From NCBI GenBank assembly GCA_947453965.1, contig CANGIQ010000002.1:62001-126000 (forward strand): DNA of 64,000 bases, in the 5' to 3' direction. Shown here piece by piece: positions 1 to 8,236 of the stretch. The stretch's first letter is position 1. Every line of letters begins with the position of its first letter. The notes below the pieces were generated by a model. It ran no database searches. It was not told the DNA's origin and saw nothing but the letters and a program-made list of their open reading frames with translations. The DNA is from Comamonadaceae bacterium. GTDB taxonomy: Bacteria; Pseudomonadota; Gammaproteobacteria; Burkholderiales; Burkholderiaceae_C. The translations under genes were made by a program, and so were the position numbers.

Positions 1-93
1 GATGGGCCGCAAAGTGTCATCTTGTCGCAGGTGACGTTTGGTATTGCTGTGCGCATGGCCGTGATGTCCATCGTGGCGGGGAATGAAGCATGA
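1..93 (+). CDS. pyrB: Aspartate carbamoyltransferase catalytic subunit, C-terminal end only (partial)
   Basis: An open frame enters from the left edge and stops at 91-93. The 30 visible residues include [10 protein letters not shown] and end in [11 protein letters not shown], which matches the extreme C terminus of PyrB, the enzyme joining carbamoyl phosphate and aspartate in pyrimidine synthesis. The next gene starts inside this stop codon (ATGA overlap), so the two are translationally coupled. The next gene encodes a PyrX-type partner, which in pseudomonads assembles with PyrB; that supports the identification. Only the tail is visible, so integrity of the rest cannot be judged. Confidence 0.85.
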   Translation, partial: DGPQSVILSQVTFGIAVRMAVMSIVAGNEA

Positions 94-1403
94 ACATCCT
101 GATTCAACACGGTCGCGTCATCGACCCAGCCTCTGGCTTTGACCACGCCGCCGATGTGGCGGTGGCGGATGGCCACATCGTGGCCATCGCGAAAGCCGGT
201 GAGAAGTTGCCCGCCAACTTCAAAGCCGAACACACCATCGACGCCAAGGGCTGCATCGTCGCTCCTGGCTTGGTCGACTTGCAAGTGCGTTTGCGCGAAC
301 CCGGCTACGAGCACGAAGGCATGCTGGCCTCCGAGCTCACCGCCGCTGTCGCCGGTGGCGTGACCAGCTTGGTGTGCCCACCCGACACCGACCCTGTGTT
401 GGACGAGCCTGGTTTGGTGGAGATGCTCAAGTTCCGCGCCGAAAAACTGCACCGTGCGCGCGTGTTCCCTTTAGGGGCTTTGACCGTCGGCTTGAAAGGC
501 GAAGTGCTGACCGAAATGTCAGACCTCACCGACGCAGGCTGCGTCGGTTTCAGCCAAGCCGAAGTGCCGTTGGAAAACACCCAAGTCTTGCAGCGCGCCC
601 TGCAATACGCCGCCACTTTTGGCTACACCGTGTGGCTGCGTCCGCAAGAAATTCACTTGGGCAAAGGCGTGGCCGCCAGCGGCCCACTCGCCACACGTTT
701 GGGTTTGGGTGGCGTACCGGTGGCGGCAGAGACGATTGCCTTGCACACCATTTTTGCGCTCATGCGCGCTACTCGCGCACGCGTGCACTTGTGCCGCATC
801 TCCAGCGCTGAAGGTGTGGACTTGGTGCGTGCCGCTAAGAAAGAAGGCTTAGCCGTGACGGCTGATGTGAGCATCAACTCCCTGCATTTGAGCGACCACG
901 ACATTGGCTACTTTGACAGCCGTGCGCGCGTGACACCCGTGCTGCGTCAACAGCGCGATCGCGATGCCTTGCGCGCTGCGTTGGCCGACGGCACTTTGGA
1001 TGTGCTGGTGTCTGATCACACGCCCATCGACATCGATGGCAAAACCTTGCCTTTTGCCGAGGCCGAACCAGGTGCCACGGGTTTGGAATTACTTTTGAGC
1101 CTATCGCTCAAGTGGGCGCAAGAAGCGGGCGTGGGTGTGCTGCGTGCACTTGACGTGCTCACCTCGCAACCCGCCCGCGTGTTGGGATCGGTCGCAGGTG
1201 AAGACAAGGTGTTGGGTCAGTTACGCGTCGGTGGTGTGGCCGATGTGGTGGTGTTTGATCCGCAGGCTGAATGGCAAGTCACGCCCGATGCGTTACACAG
1301 CCAAGGCAAGCACACCCCATTTGCGTTTGACATGACGGGCATGCGCTTGCCAGCACGCGTTCAAGCCACCCTGGTCGACGGACGCATCGCGTTCCAGGCC
1401 TGA
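90..1403 (+). CDS. pyrX: Dihydroorotase-like protein, predicted non-catalytic (PyrX/PyrC' type)
   Basis: This 437-residue amidohydrolase-fold protein has the overall layout of class I dihydroorotase, but its metal ligands are missing. The usual DxHxHxREPG motif reads [10 protein letters not shown] (about residues 64-73), so both histidines are replaced by Q and R. The later ligand histidines appear as LRPQE and HLCRIS. Only the SDHTP aspartate motif near residue 310 remains. PyrC' of Pseudomonas shows the same loss and acts as a structural partner of the aspartate carbamoyltransferase holoenzyme. Start overlap with pyrB supports that role. A functional dihydroorotase must be encoded elsewhere. 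Automated annotation would probably call this an active dihydroorotase. Confidence 0.88.
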   Translation: MNILIQHGRVIDPASGFDHAADVAVADGHIVAIAKAGEKLPANFKAEHTIDAKGCIVAPGLVDLQVRLREPGYEHEGMLASELTAAVAGGVTSLVCPPDTDPVLDEPGLVEMLKFRAEKLHRARVFPLGALTVGLKGEVLTEMSDLTDAGCVGFSQAEVPLENTQVLQRALQYAATFGYTVWLRPQEIHLGKGVAASGPLATRLGLGGVPVAAETIALHTIFALMRATRARVHLCRISSAEGVDLVRAAKKEGLAVTADVSINSLHLSDHDIGYFDSRARVTPVLRQQRDRDALRAALADGTLDVLVSDHTPIDIDGKTLPFAEAEPGATGLELLLSLSLKWAQEAGVGVLRALDVLTSQPARVLGSVAGEDKVLGQLRVGGVADVVVFDPQAEWQVTPDALHSQGKHTPFAFDMTGMRLPARVQATLVDGRIAFQA

Positions 1404-1416
1404 GTCACCCGAGCCA

Positions 1417-2148
1417 ATGCGCGTATCGCAAGCGCTGGTGAAGTTTGTACGCGTGTTGCTGTGGGTGCTTCGCGGCTACTGGCGCGTGCGCACCGTGTTC
1501 CCTCAACTCAGCGATGAACAGCAAGCCCGCGCGGTTGAGGTATGGGCGCGTGGCATGTTGGCCATCATCGGCATCGAGGTGCGCGTCAAAGGACATCCCG
1601 CACAGGGCCCAGTGCTGATGGCGGCCAACCATATTTCCTGGCTCGATATTTTGGTCATGCATGCGGCCTGCCATTGCCGTTTTGTGGCCAAGTCTGAAAT
1701 CCGCAGTTGGCCGTTGGTCGGTGTGCTCACCACCGGCGGTGGCTCGTTGTACATCGAACGCTCTTCTCACCGTGACGCCATGCGTGTAGTCCATCACATG
1801 GCCGATGCCTTGACCCAAGGTCAAGTGCTGGCTGTGTTTCCTGAAGGGGGCACGGGCGATGGGGTGACGCTGCTGCCGTTTCATGCCAATTTGTTGCAAG
1901 CTGCCATCTCGGCCCAGGTGCCTATCCAACCCGTGGCTCTGCAGTTCATCGATGCTGCATCGGGTGAACTGAGCTTGGCTCCCTGCTACCACGCCCACGA
2001 CACCTTGGTCAGCTCATTGTGGCGCACCTTGTGCGCGCCGCCCTTGCTCGCGCAAGTGCGTTATGGCACGGTGCAAATGGCACAAGGCCGCAACCGCCGT
2101 CTGTGGGCGCAAGACCTGCGCCAGACCATTGACGATTTACGCAAGTGA
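1417..2148 (+). CDS. plsC: 1-acyl-sn-glycerol-3-phosphate acyltransferase (lysophosphatidate acyltransferase)
   Basis: This 243-residue membrane-associated acyltransferase belongs to the PlsC family. PlsC transfers an acyl chain to lysophosphatidic acid to give phosphatidic acid for phospholipid synthesis. The catalytic HX4D box is NHISWLD near residue 71, and the glycerophosphate-binding block is FPEGGTG near residue 147. A hydrophobic N-terminal stretch (about 5-25) probably anchors it to the inner membrane. It starts 13 bases after pyrX and may share its transcript. An ornithine-lipid acyltransferase (OlsA-like) role cannot be excluded from sequence alone. Confidence 0.85.
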   Translation: MRVSQALVKFVRVLLWVLRGYWRVRTVFPQLSDEQQARAVEVWARGMLAIIGIEVRVKGHPAQGPVLMAANHISWLDILVMHAACHCRFVAKSEIRSWPLVGVLTTGGGSLYIERSSHRDAMRVVHHMADALTQGQVLAVFPEGGTGDGVTLLPFHANLLQAAISAQVPIQPVALQFIDAASGELSLAPCYHAHDTLVSSLWRTLCAPPLLAQVRYGTVQMAQGRNRRLWAQDLRQTIDDLRK

Positions 2149-2160
2149 TATCCTCTCACC

Positions 2161-2607
2161 ATGGCAAGCACTACTTCACATTCTTCCGCTTCTCGGACCA
2201 AAACCGTGGCGTCATCGGCTCGAAAAACTGCTGGACAAGCCGCTGCCAAAAAAGTGGTTGCTAAAACCACCAAAGCTTCGGCTAAGAAGCGCACCGTGTC
2301 TCCTGAAAATTTTGACCTCATGTTCGAGATGGCAGCGGACACATTTCGCGTCATGTCAGCCCCCATGCGTTTGAAAATCATCAACTGCTTGTGCGAAGAG
2401 GAAAAAAATGTGGGTCAGCTGCTCGAAGCAATCGACACCACACAGCCCAATATGTCGCAGCACTTGAACACCTTGTTCAAAGCGAAAATCTTGGGGCGCC
2501 GACGTGAAGGCGTGCAAATTTATTACCGCATCATCAATGACCGTGTGGTCACGCTCTGTCGCGCCGTGTGTACCCAAATTGCCATCGACAGCGATTTACC
2601 GCATTGA
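2161..2607 (+). CDS. ArsR-family winged-helix transcriptional regulator with four cysteines and a basic N-terminal tail
   Basis: The 148-residue protein has a Ser/Thr/Ala/Lys-rich, probably disordered tail (1-45) followed by an ArsR-type winged helix. The helix-turn-helix covers about residues 85-108 (TTQPNMSQHLNTL) and the wing about 112-124. Cysteines at 76 and 78 lie at the start of the DNA-binding core and at 133 and 137 in the last helix. Persulfide sensors of this family (SqrR, BigR) place their reactive pair in broadly similar regions. It faces, across a shared terminator, the sulfide-oxidation genes fccAB and a DsrE-like gene. A role as sulfide or persulfide sensor is therefore plausible but inferred; metal sensing is the alternative. 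The lysine/alanine-rich tail is unusual for the family. Confidence 0.8.
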   Translation: MASTTSHSSASRTKTVASSARKTAGQAAAKKVVAKTTKASAKKRTVSPENFDLMFEMAADTFRVMSAPMRLKIINCLCEEEKNVGQLLEAIDTTQPNMSQHLNTLFKAKILGRRREGVQIYYRIINDRVVTLCRAVCTQIAIDSDLPH

Positions 2608-2627
2608 GCGACCCCCACACCCTCCAC

Positions 2628-2655
2628 AAAAAAGCCCGCAGCATGCGGGCTTTTT
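2628..2655. terminator. Bidirectional rho-independent terminator
   Basis: A 7-bp stem (GCCCGCA / TGCGGGC) with a 3-base loop is flanked by six A on the left and five T on the right. It can therefore end transcripts from the ArsR gene on the plus strand and from the DsrE-like gene converging on the minus strand. Confidence 0.85.
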
Positions 2656-2674
2656 GATGGGTGCGTTGCAAGCG

Positions 2675-3106
2675 TCAAGGCTTCAAATACACAAACCCTT
2701 CTTTGGCCTGCAAGCGCGCCACTTCGGCCACGCCCGAGGGCACGATTTTCGCTTCCATCACCACTTTGTCAGGGTCGATGTTGCGCGAGACCAAGGTGTT
2801 GTTACAGACCCGAAACTGCACGCCTTTGCCGGCCAAGTCACCCACCAAACCGCTGAATTCGCGGCCTTTGGAGTCTTTTGCCCCTTCGAGCAAAAAGTCG
2901 ATACCTGGCCCGTGTGTGACCACCGTGATCTTGGCGCTGGGGTCTGCCGCGAGGTGGTTGCGCACATTGCCTAAGGCTGCTGACGCAGACTCAATGCCTG
3001 TGTTGACGTGGTAGACCACCTTGATGGCTTGCGCCCAAGACAAGCTGCAGCTCAGCGCCAGCAGGACGCTGACGCTCAGGGTTTTGATGTGTTGAATGAT
3101 GTGCAT
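2675..3106 (-). CDS. Periplasmic DsrE-family protein
   Basis: The 143-residue product has a signal peptide (residues 1-25, ending SLSWAQA) and a DsrE/DsrF-like fold. It has one conserved-looking cysteine in FRVCNNTL near residue 100, the region where sulfurtransferases of this fold carry their active cysteine. Its start lies 9 bases after the fccB stop, so it is the last gene of the tsuA-fccA-fccB transcript direction. Context suggests it handles sulfane sulfur made by sulfide oxidation in the periplasm; this is inference. Exported DsrE-like proteins with single cysteines are common next to sox genes and their biochemistry is poorly defined. Confidence 0.8.
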   Translation of the reverse strand: MHIIQHIKTLSVSVLLALSCSLSWAQAIKVVYHVNTGIESASAALGNVRNHLAADPSAKITVVTHGPGIDFLLEGAKDSKGREFSGLVGDLAGKGVQFRVCNNTLVSRNIDPDKVVMEAKIVPSGVAEVARLQAKEGFVYLKP

Positions 3107-3115
3107 GATCAGTCT

Positions 3116-4402
3116 TTACAGCAAAGTGTCCGCCCAAATGTTTTGCGCCCAGTTCCAAGCGTAAATGCCTTCCAATTCATTGGGCGCCGTGGACACGCCA
3201 CCCGAGCCGGGCACGGTTTTGTAGGTCTTGTCTTTGGCATCGTACTGGTGGACCGATGCCACATGCACCACCAGCTTGTCGTTCACAAAGCTGTAGCAGG
3301 TGTTGCTCAAGAATGGTTCTGGATTGATCGGCATGTCTGAGAGCTGGGCCACGATGGCTGCGGCGGTAACCTTGCCATGCGAGTTGGCCATGTGGCCAGA
3401 CTTGGGCATGAGGGGGGCGAGCATGATGGAGTCGCCAATCACATGGATGTCTTTGGCTTGTGTGGACTCAAAGGTTTGGTAGTGCACACCACACCAGCGT
3501 GCGTTGACGTTAGCTAAGTTCGATTGCACCGCAATACCGCCGGCTCGCATGGCAGGCAAGACGTTGAGCACGTTGGCTTTGACATCGTTTTGCACGTCGA
3601 ACTTCAGGGTGTTGGTTTTGGCATCCACCGCCATCACCTTGTACTGTGGCATGTACTCCAAAATGCCCTTGTAGTTGTCAGCCCAGAACTTCTTGAACAG
3701 CGGGCCTTTGGAGGTCACATCTTGGTTCGCGTCCAAGATCAGCACTTTGGACTTGGGCTTGTGCTGTTTGAAGTAATGCGCCACTTGGCTGGCCCGCTCG
3801 TACGGGCCGGGTGGGCAACGGTAGGGGGCTTCGGGGATTGTGATGGCAAACACCCCGCCATCAGGCATGGCTTCGAGTTGCTTACGCAAATTGGCGGTTT
3901 CTGGGCCCGCTTTCCAGGCTTGCAAAATTTGGCCCGAGGTGTTGGCCTCTTTCAAGCCGTCGATGGTGTTGAACATCAGATCAATGCCGGGCGACATCAC
4001 CAGCTTGTCGTAGCGAATGCGGGGACCACTTGCCAAGGTCACGGTCTTTTGGGCTGCGTCGACACCGGTGACATAGTCACGCACCATCTGCACACCGTGC
4101 TTGCCAGACAGCTTGTCGTAAGGCGTGGTGATGTCGGCCATGGTTTTGCTGCCGCCAATCACCAAGTTGGAAATAGGGCAAGACACAAAGGCGGATTCAG
4201 GCTCGATCAGCACCACATCAATTTGATAGTTGGAGAGCATGCGCACGTATTTGGCTGCTGTGGCGCCCCCATAGCCGCCTCCGATGACCACCACACGGGC
4301 TTTGCTGGGAATGTTGCCTGTGCTGGCGCAACCGACCATGCTGCCCATGGCGCTCAGGGAACCGAGCGCCAACGAGGCTTGAACAAAACAGCGACGTTTC
4401 AT
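3116..4402 (-). CDS. fccB: Flavocytochrome c sulfide dehydrogenase, flavoprotein subunit
   Basis: The 428-residue FAD protein oxidises sulfide in the periplasm and passes electrons to the cytochrome subunit. A Tat-type signal is visible (KRRCFVQ, then a hydrophobic stretch to about residue 28). The FAD-binding motif VVVIGGGYGGATAA follows near residue 36, and the sulfide dehydrogenase domains include the CPISN stretch, where family members carry a redox cysteine. The start was chosen because AGGAGA lies 7 bases upstream; the frame remains open further upstream but has no better signal. It follows fccA by 17 bases. SoxF is the name used for the same protein in some sox operons. Confidence 0.88.
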   Translation of the reverse strand: MKRRCFVQASLALGSLSAMGSMVGCASTGNIPSKARVVVIGGGYGGATAAKYVRMLSNYQIDVVLIEPESAFVSCPISNLVIGGSKTMADITTPYDKLSGKHGVQMVRDYVTGVDAAQKTVTLASGPRIRYDKLVMSPGIDLMFNTIDGLKEANTSGQILQAWKAGPETANLRKQLEAMPDGGVFAITIPEAPYRCPPGPYERASQVAHYFKQHKPKSKVLILDANQDVTSKGPLFKKFWADNYKGILEYMPQYKVMAVDAKTNTLKFDVQNDVKANVLNVLPAMRAGGIAVQSNLANVNARWCGVHYQTFESTQAKDIHVIGDSIMLAPLMPKSGHMANSHGKVTAAAIVAQLSDMPINPEPFLSNTCYSFVNDKLVVHVASVHQYDAKDKTYKTVPGSGGVSTAPNELEGIYAWNWAQNIWADTLL

Positions 4403-4419
4403 GACTGTCTCCTGGCGAC

Positions 4420-4758
4420 TCAGCGCTTGGTGTTGGCGTAATAGTTGGCAATGGTGTTGACCTGTGCATCGGTCAACCCTTTGGTGATTTGGTGCATCAC
4501 CGTGGCTGGGCGCGAACCATCTTTGAAGGCTTTCATTTGCAGCAGCATGTAGTCTTTGGGCATGCCCACCAAGGATGGAATGGCTGAGCCCTCGACCGTG
4601 CGACCTTCGGTACCGTGACAGTTTGAACACATAGCGGCTGTGGCGCGTTGGTGTAAGGTTTCCGCGCTTTGTTGCGCATGGGCACTGGAAGCGCCGCCGG
4701 CAATCAGCGACAGTGCAAAGGCTGCTAGTCTGAGAAAGGTTCTGGGTGGTGTAACCAT
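4420..4758 (-). CDS. fccA: Flavocytochrome c sulfide dehydrogenase, monoheme cytochrome subunit
   Basis: The product is a 112-residue c-type cytochrome with a signal peptide (1-28, ending SSAHAQ) and one heme site, CSNCH at 44-48. An axial methionine could be in the PSLVGM or PATVMHQ regions. It pairs with fccB directly downstream and accepts electrons from its FAD. The one-heme size (about 85 mature residues) matches the small FccA/SoxE form, not the diheme subunit of purple sulfur bacteria. The start has GGAG 6 bases upstream; an upstream in-frame extension lacks a signal-peptide-like order and is unlikely. Confidence 0.86.
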   Translation of the reverse strand: MVTPPRTFLRLAAFALSLIAGGASSAHAQQSAETLHQRATAAMCSNCHGTEGRTVEGSAIPSLVGMPKDYMLLQMKAFKDGSRPATVMHQITKGLTDAQVNTIANYYANTKR

Positions 4759-4883
4759 GATGTGCTCCGCGAAGTCTGGGATGTATAAATCAGTGAGGAG
4801 TAATATAAAGACAAAACACTTCATGCATGCCTCGGGTAAACACTCGGCAGCATGCGCTCTTTCTTTGCCAGTTTATGCGTTTT

Positions 4884-5960
4884 TTAAGGTTGTATCAGTT
4901 GTGGGGAGCTCTTTGGCGGCGCATCTATCCAACGATCCACCAAACCCGCACCCATCCACATGCCGATCAATGCCAACCACGCTGTGACGGCAAAGATGGC
5001 ACCCCCGGTGACCCCAGCGCCCACTGCACACCCCCCCGCCAGCATGGCACCAAAGCCCATCAGCACTGCACCGCCGATGTAGCGGCGCATGCTGTAGCCA
5101 TCTTTGAAGCCTTCAAGTTGGAGTTCTTTACCCATCCATGCTGCGACAAATGAGCCTATGAAAACACCTGGTAGCAGCCCAAAATCAAATCCGATAGACG
5201 GTGGGTTGGGAGCCAGCACACGCATCAGCCATTCGGCCGATGGACCGCTGAAGGTAATACCTTGGATGTGTACCACCTCAAACGAGGCTTGCGACACGCG
5301 GTACGACAACCACCATGCCAAGGCCACGCTCAAGCCCGCTCCTATGCCGCCTATCCACATCCAAGCGCGCTGTGCGGTGCGGGTGGTGAAGTACAGCGCA
5401 GCCGCCATCCAAATCAAACCCACGACCAACCCTGTGGTGTGGCTCCAGCCCAAAATCGCCAACAAGTCTCGGTTGGTACCGCCTTCTACCGTCCATAAAC
5501 TGCTCAATGCGTCGCGCACAGGTGCCAACGCTCCCGACAACGCAGACTGCGCAGTGACCGCAAAAATCAACCCCGAGAGAAGGGCGCGCAAATTGCCATT
5601 GGCCGACAAAATCAATAAGCGGCTGGCGCACCCTCGTGTCATGACCATTCCGGCACCGAACATCAAGCCACCGATCAAGGCGCCCGACAAACTGCCACGG
5701 TTGGCAAGCTGACGCGCGGTACTGACATCTAAGTCGCCAAGCACGATCAAACCTTGTATGGCAATGACAGCAGACGCAAAGGTCAGCAACCACACGGAGA
5801 GTTTTTCGCCAAACTGGTGATGCCAGAACTCAATCACCGCGGCGCGAAGGCAAAACCTGGAACGCTGAGCAAAGAAACCAAACAGCAAACCCACGATGCA
5901 ACCCATAACGGCTAAAACCGCTGCTTCGCCATATGTTTCATTCAAGACAGTGAGATTCAT
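4884..5960 (-). CDS. YeeE/YedE-family (TsuA-like) thiosulfate/sulfur transporter
   Basis: This 358-residue integral membrane protein has about nine or ten hydrophobic segments in two repeated halves. It carries three cysteine motifs typical of the full-length family: RFCLRAA near residue 37, RGCASR near 112 and GGCAVGAG near 323. TsuA uses such cysteines to pass thiosulfate through the membrane. It is the first gene of the minus-strand sulfide-oxidation group and is divergent from the metallo-hydrolase gene. A 125-base gap separates it from fccA, so fccA may also have its own promoter. Whether the cargo is thiosulfate or another sulfane-sulfur species is not shown by sequence. Confidence 0.85.
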   Translation of the reverse strand: MNLTVLNETYGEAAVLAVMGCIVGLLFGFFAQRSRFCLRAAVIEFWHHQFGEKLSVWLLTFASAVIAIQGLIVLGDLDVSTARQLANRGSLSGALIGGLMFGAGMVMTRGCASRLLILSANGNLRALLSGLIFAVTAQSALSGALAPVRDALSSLWTVEGGTNRDLLAILGWSHTTGLVVGLIWMAAALYFTTRTAQRAWMWIGGIGAGLSVALAWWLSYRVSQASFEVVHIQGITFSGPSAEWLMRVLAPNPPSIGFDFGLLPGVFIGSFVAAWMGKELQLEGFKDGYSMRRYIGGAVLMGFGAMLAGGCAVGAGVTGGAIFAVTAWLALIGMWMGAGLVDRWIDAPPKSSPQLIQP

Positions 5961-6014
5961 ATGATTTAGTCTATGCTTATATAGAAGCTATGCTAAAGGT
6001 TGCGATGGCGGAGC

Positions 6015-6034
6015 GGTTTGACGTAAGTCAAACC
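6015..6034. promoter_or_regulatory. Crp/Fnr-type binding site (dyad GGTTTGAC-N4-GTCAAACC)
   Basis: A perfect inverted repeat with 8-bp arms and a 4-bp spacer lies in the divergent gap between the TsuA-like and metallo-hydrolase genes. Its core TTGAC-N4-GTCAA has the spacing of an FNR-family site. On the minus strand a candidate -10 (TAGCAT, 5990-5995) is centred 32 bp from the dyad centre, the class II activator distance. This would place a start about 23 bases before the TsuA-like gene. A Crp/Fnr regulator gene lies 1.5 kb downstream. Binding is inferred. Confidence 0.7.
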
Positions 6035-6065
6035 CCAAAGATTGGCCAATACGGGAAATTTGATC

Positions 6066-7031
6066 ATGAAAAACAATCTGATGTGTCGTGGGCTTTTGGG
6101 GCTATGGTTGTCTTTTCTCCATGTCCTCATGTCGGGGATGGTGCATGCACAAACAGCTGCGCCTTTCATGCAGGCACGCCAAGTCACGCCTCAGGTCTAT
6201 TACGTGCAGGGTGTCTCCGAGATGGGATCGTCGGCCAATCAAAACTTCATCTCGAACGCTGGATTTGTGGTGACCCCTGCAGGGGTGGTGGTGATTGATG
6301 CCCTGGGCTCACCAGAGTTGGCACGTCGGTTGCTAAAAGAGATTGCCAAGATCACCTCGCAGCGTGTACACACGGTCATCGTGACGCATTACCATGCTGA
6401 TCACATCTACGGCTTGCAGGTGTTCAAAGATGCGGGGGCTCGCGTGGTGGCTCACCAAGCCGCACGTGAGTACCTGACCTCGGACACCGCGCGTTTGCGC
6501 TTAGATAGTTCGCGCCAAGAGCTTTGGCCTTGGGTGGATGATCAAACCCGTTTGGTAGCGGCTGATCACTGGCTGTCGGGTGCTGAGACTCTGACCGTGG
6601 GGGGCGTGCGTTTTGACATTCATCCCGTGGGGCCTTCGCACACGGCGGAAGATGTGGTGATTTATGTACCGCAAAAGAAAGTGTTGTTTGCAGGCGACTT
6701 GGTGTTTCGCAACCGCATTCCTTTCGTCGGCCTGGCTGATAGCAGACATTGGATTGACGCCATGCAAAACCTGCTCGCGTTTGATGCCCGCTGGGTGGTG
6801 CCCGGCCATGGCCCCATCTCCAACGACCCCAAAGGTGACATGACATTAACTCGCGACTACTTGGTTTACTTGCGCGAGAGCATGGGCCGTGCGGCCCAAG
6901 ACATGACGCCATTTGACGATGCGTATCAAAATGCGGATTGGAAAAAATTCGAGAAAATACCTCTGTTTAAATCAGCCAATCGCATGAACGCCTACAACAC
7001 CTACTTGCTCATGGAGCGCGAAGCCCAGTGA
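6066..7031 (+). CDS. Periplasmic metallo-beta-lactamase-fold hydrolase, SoxH-like
   Basis: The 321-residue protein has a signal peptide (1-29, ending GMVHAQ) and a metallo-beta-lactamase fold. The zinc motif THYHADHIYG (HxHxDH) lies near residue 105, a further metal ligand histidine is in GPSHTAEDV, an aspartate in FAGDLVF and a late histidine in VPGHGP. Proteins of this type (SoxH, and quinoprotein relay hydrolases) recur at the edge of sox clusters with unknown substrate. The ATG at 6066 gives a proper signal peptide; an in-frame TTG 24 bases upstream does not improve it. The stop overlaps the next gene's GTG start. Confidence 0.82.
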   Translation: MKNNLMCRGLLGLWLSFLHVLMSGMVHAQTAAPFMQARQVTPQVYYVQGVSEMGSSANQNFISNAGFVVTPAGVVVIDALGSPELARRLLKEIAKITSQRVHTVIVTHYHADHIYGLQVFKDAGARVVAHQAAREYLTSDTARLRLDSSRQELWPWVDDQTRLVAADHWLSGAETLTVGGVRFDIHPVGPSHTAEDVVIYVPQKKVLFAGDLVFRNRIPFVGLADSRHWIDAMQNLLAFDARWVVPGHGPISNDPKGDMTLTRDYLVYLRESMGRAAQDMTPFDDAYQNADWKKFEKIPLFKSANRMNAYNTYLLMEREAQ

Positions 7032-7522
7032 CCCCTTTTGACGCATACCGTCGCAGACTTTTGCAGCTCATGTTCGCTGGGCTTGCGGGTGCGAGCTTAT
7101 GTGTGACGCAGGCAGAGGCAGCCGACAAATCATTGCCCAGCACCTCATCGCTTCCAGACGCTTTGACCAAAGCTTTGCAGACCAAGCAGCCCTTGGTGGT
7201 GATGGTGAGCTTGCACGGATGCCCCTTTTGCAAAGTGGTGCGCGAGAACTACTTGCGGCCTTTGTACGATGCGGGATTGCCCGTGGTGCAGATCGACATG
7301 CGTGATGCGCGTATGTTGTTAGATATTGACGGCAACACCTTGAGCCAAGAGGCGTGGATCAAAAAGCGTGGCATCAAACTGGCGCCCACCGTGTTGTTCT
7401 TGGGAGCCCAAGGACTTGAAGTGGCGGATCGGCTCAAAGGCGCGTATTTGCCCGATTTTTACGGCGCATATTTGGACGAGCAATTGCTCGTCGCCCGGCG
7501 TGCGGTGCAGGCGGCTGCATGA
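7028..7522 (+). CDS. Exported thioredoxin-fold protein (SoxW/SoxS-like)
   Basis: The 164-residue product starts with GTG overlapping the previous stop. It has an N-terminal export signal (1-32, ending AEAAD) and a thioredoxin-like domain with the redox motif CPFC near residue 65 in LHGCPFCKVV, plus a cis-proline region LAPTVLF near residue 120. Periplasmic thioredoxins in sox clusters keep SoxY or other thiols reduced; that role here is inferred from context. The ATGA overlap with the following Crp/Fnr gene makes a tightly coupled three-gene set. Confidence 0.8.
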   Translation: MTPFDAYRRRLLQLMFAGLAGASLCVTQAEAADKSLPSTSSLPDALTKALQTKQPLVVMVSLHGCPFCKVVRENYLRPLYDAGLPVVQIDMRDARMLLDIDGNTLSQEAWIKKRGIKLAPTVLFLGAQGLEVADRLKGAYLPDFYGAYLDEQLLVARRAVQAAA

Positions 7523-8223
7523 TTCCCATCCAAACAGAATCTGCTTGGCGCGGCACGTCTGACTGCCGCAACTGCGGCATTCGTGACATGGTGCTGTTTG
7601 CTGATTTAAATGAGGACGACTTCAACCTTATTCACGCCCCGATTGATGATTTGGTTTATGTCCCAGGTCAAGCTCTGTATGAAGAGTCAGATAAAGCTTT
7701 GGGTGTGTTCACTCTCAAACAAGGTATGGTCAAGTTGGTTCGTCTCACGGCTGATGGACGTGAGCGCGTGGTGCGTGTGTTGCTGCCCGGGGATGTGGCG
7801 GGCCTAGAAGCATTGGCCACTGGGCGTTACGACAGCCAGGCTGTGGCACTGAGTGATGTGTCGCTCTGTCGCATTCCCTTAGAAGTGATCCATCAGCTAG
7901 GCGCCAACAGCCCGCGCTTGCACCGTAAGCTGATGGAGAAATGGCAGAACGCACTCAAGCAAGCAGACGACTGGTTGGCCGACCTAAACTTTGGCAGCGC
8001 GCGTCAAAGGGTGTACAACTTCGTTCGAAAAATGTACGAAGTTTCTGGTGACGGTACGGCCGTACTCTTTGGCAGAGACGACATGGGAGCCATGATGGAC
8101 CTCAAGCTCGAAACAGTCAGCCGCGAAGTCAGTGCGTTGACCCGCGCGGGCGTGATCGAACCGTTGGATAAACAGGGGCGGCATTACAAAGTGCTTCACC
8201 CAGAACTGCTCACTACCCGTTAA
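7519..8223 (+). CDS. Crp/Fnr-family transcriptional regulator
   Basis: The 234-residue protein has a cyclic-nucleotide-binding-type beta barrel (about 25-140), a dimer helix and a C-terminal helix-turn-helix. Its recognition helix contains ETVSR, the ExxSR signature that reads TTGA half-sites. An N-terminal CxxC (C16, C19) and a third cysteine in SLCRIP are present. This falls short of the four cysteines of oxygen-sensing FNR, so a classical [4Fe-4S] cluster is not assured. A perfect TTGAC-N4-GTCAA dyad lies upstream at the island's divergent promoter and is the obvious target. It may control sox/fcc genes in response to redox state; the effector is unknown. Confidence 0.85.
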   Translation: MIPIQTESAWRGTSDCRNCGIRDMVLFADLNEDDFNLIHAPIDDLVYVPGQALYEESDKALGVFTLKQGMVKLVRLTADGRERVVRVLLPGDVAGLEALATGRYDSQAVALSDVSLCRIPLEVIHQLGANSPRLHRKLMEKWQNALKQADDWLADLNFGSARQRVYNFVRKMYEVSGDGTAVLFGRDDMGAMMDLKLETVSREVSALTRAGVIEPLDKQGRHYKVLHPELLTTR

Positions 8224-8236
8224 GGATATATGTGTC

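Noticed and set aside
4403..4630. Upstream in-frame extension of fccB overlapping fccA
   Set aside because: It would overlap the fccA coding region and place the Tat signal internally; the ATG at 4402 has a good ribosome site.
4759..4883. Paired GCATGC and CTCGG motifs in the gap before fccA as an operator
   Set aside because: The arrangement is more a direct repeat than a dyad and contains self-palindromic hexamers that arise easily by chance.
5950..5990. AT-rich stretch near the TsuA-like start as a BigR/SqrR operator
   Set aside because: Half-sites such as TCATATG and TATATAG are visible but the symmetry is poor, so it is not listed as a feature.
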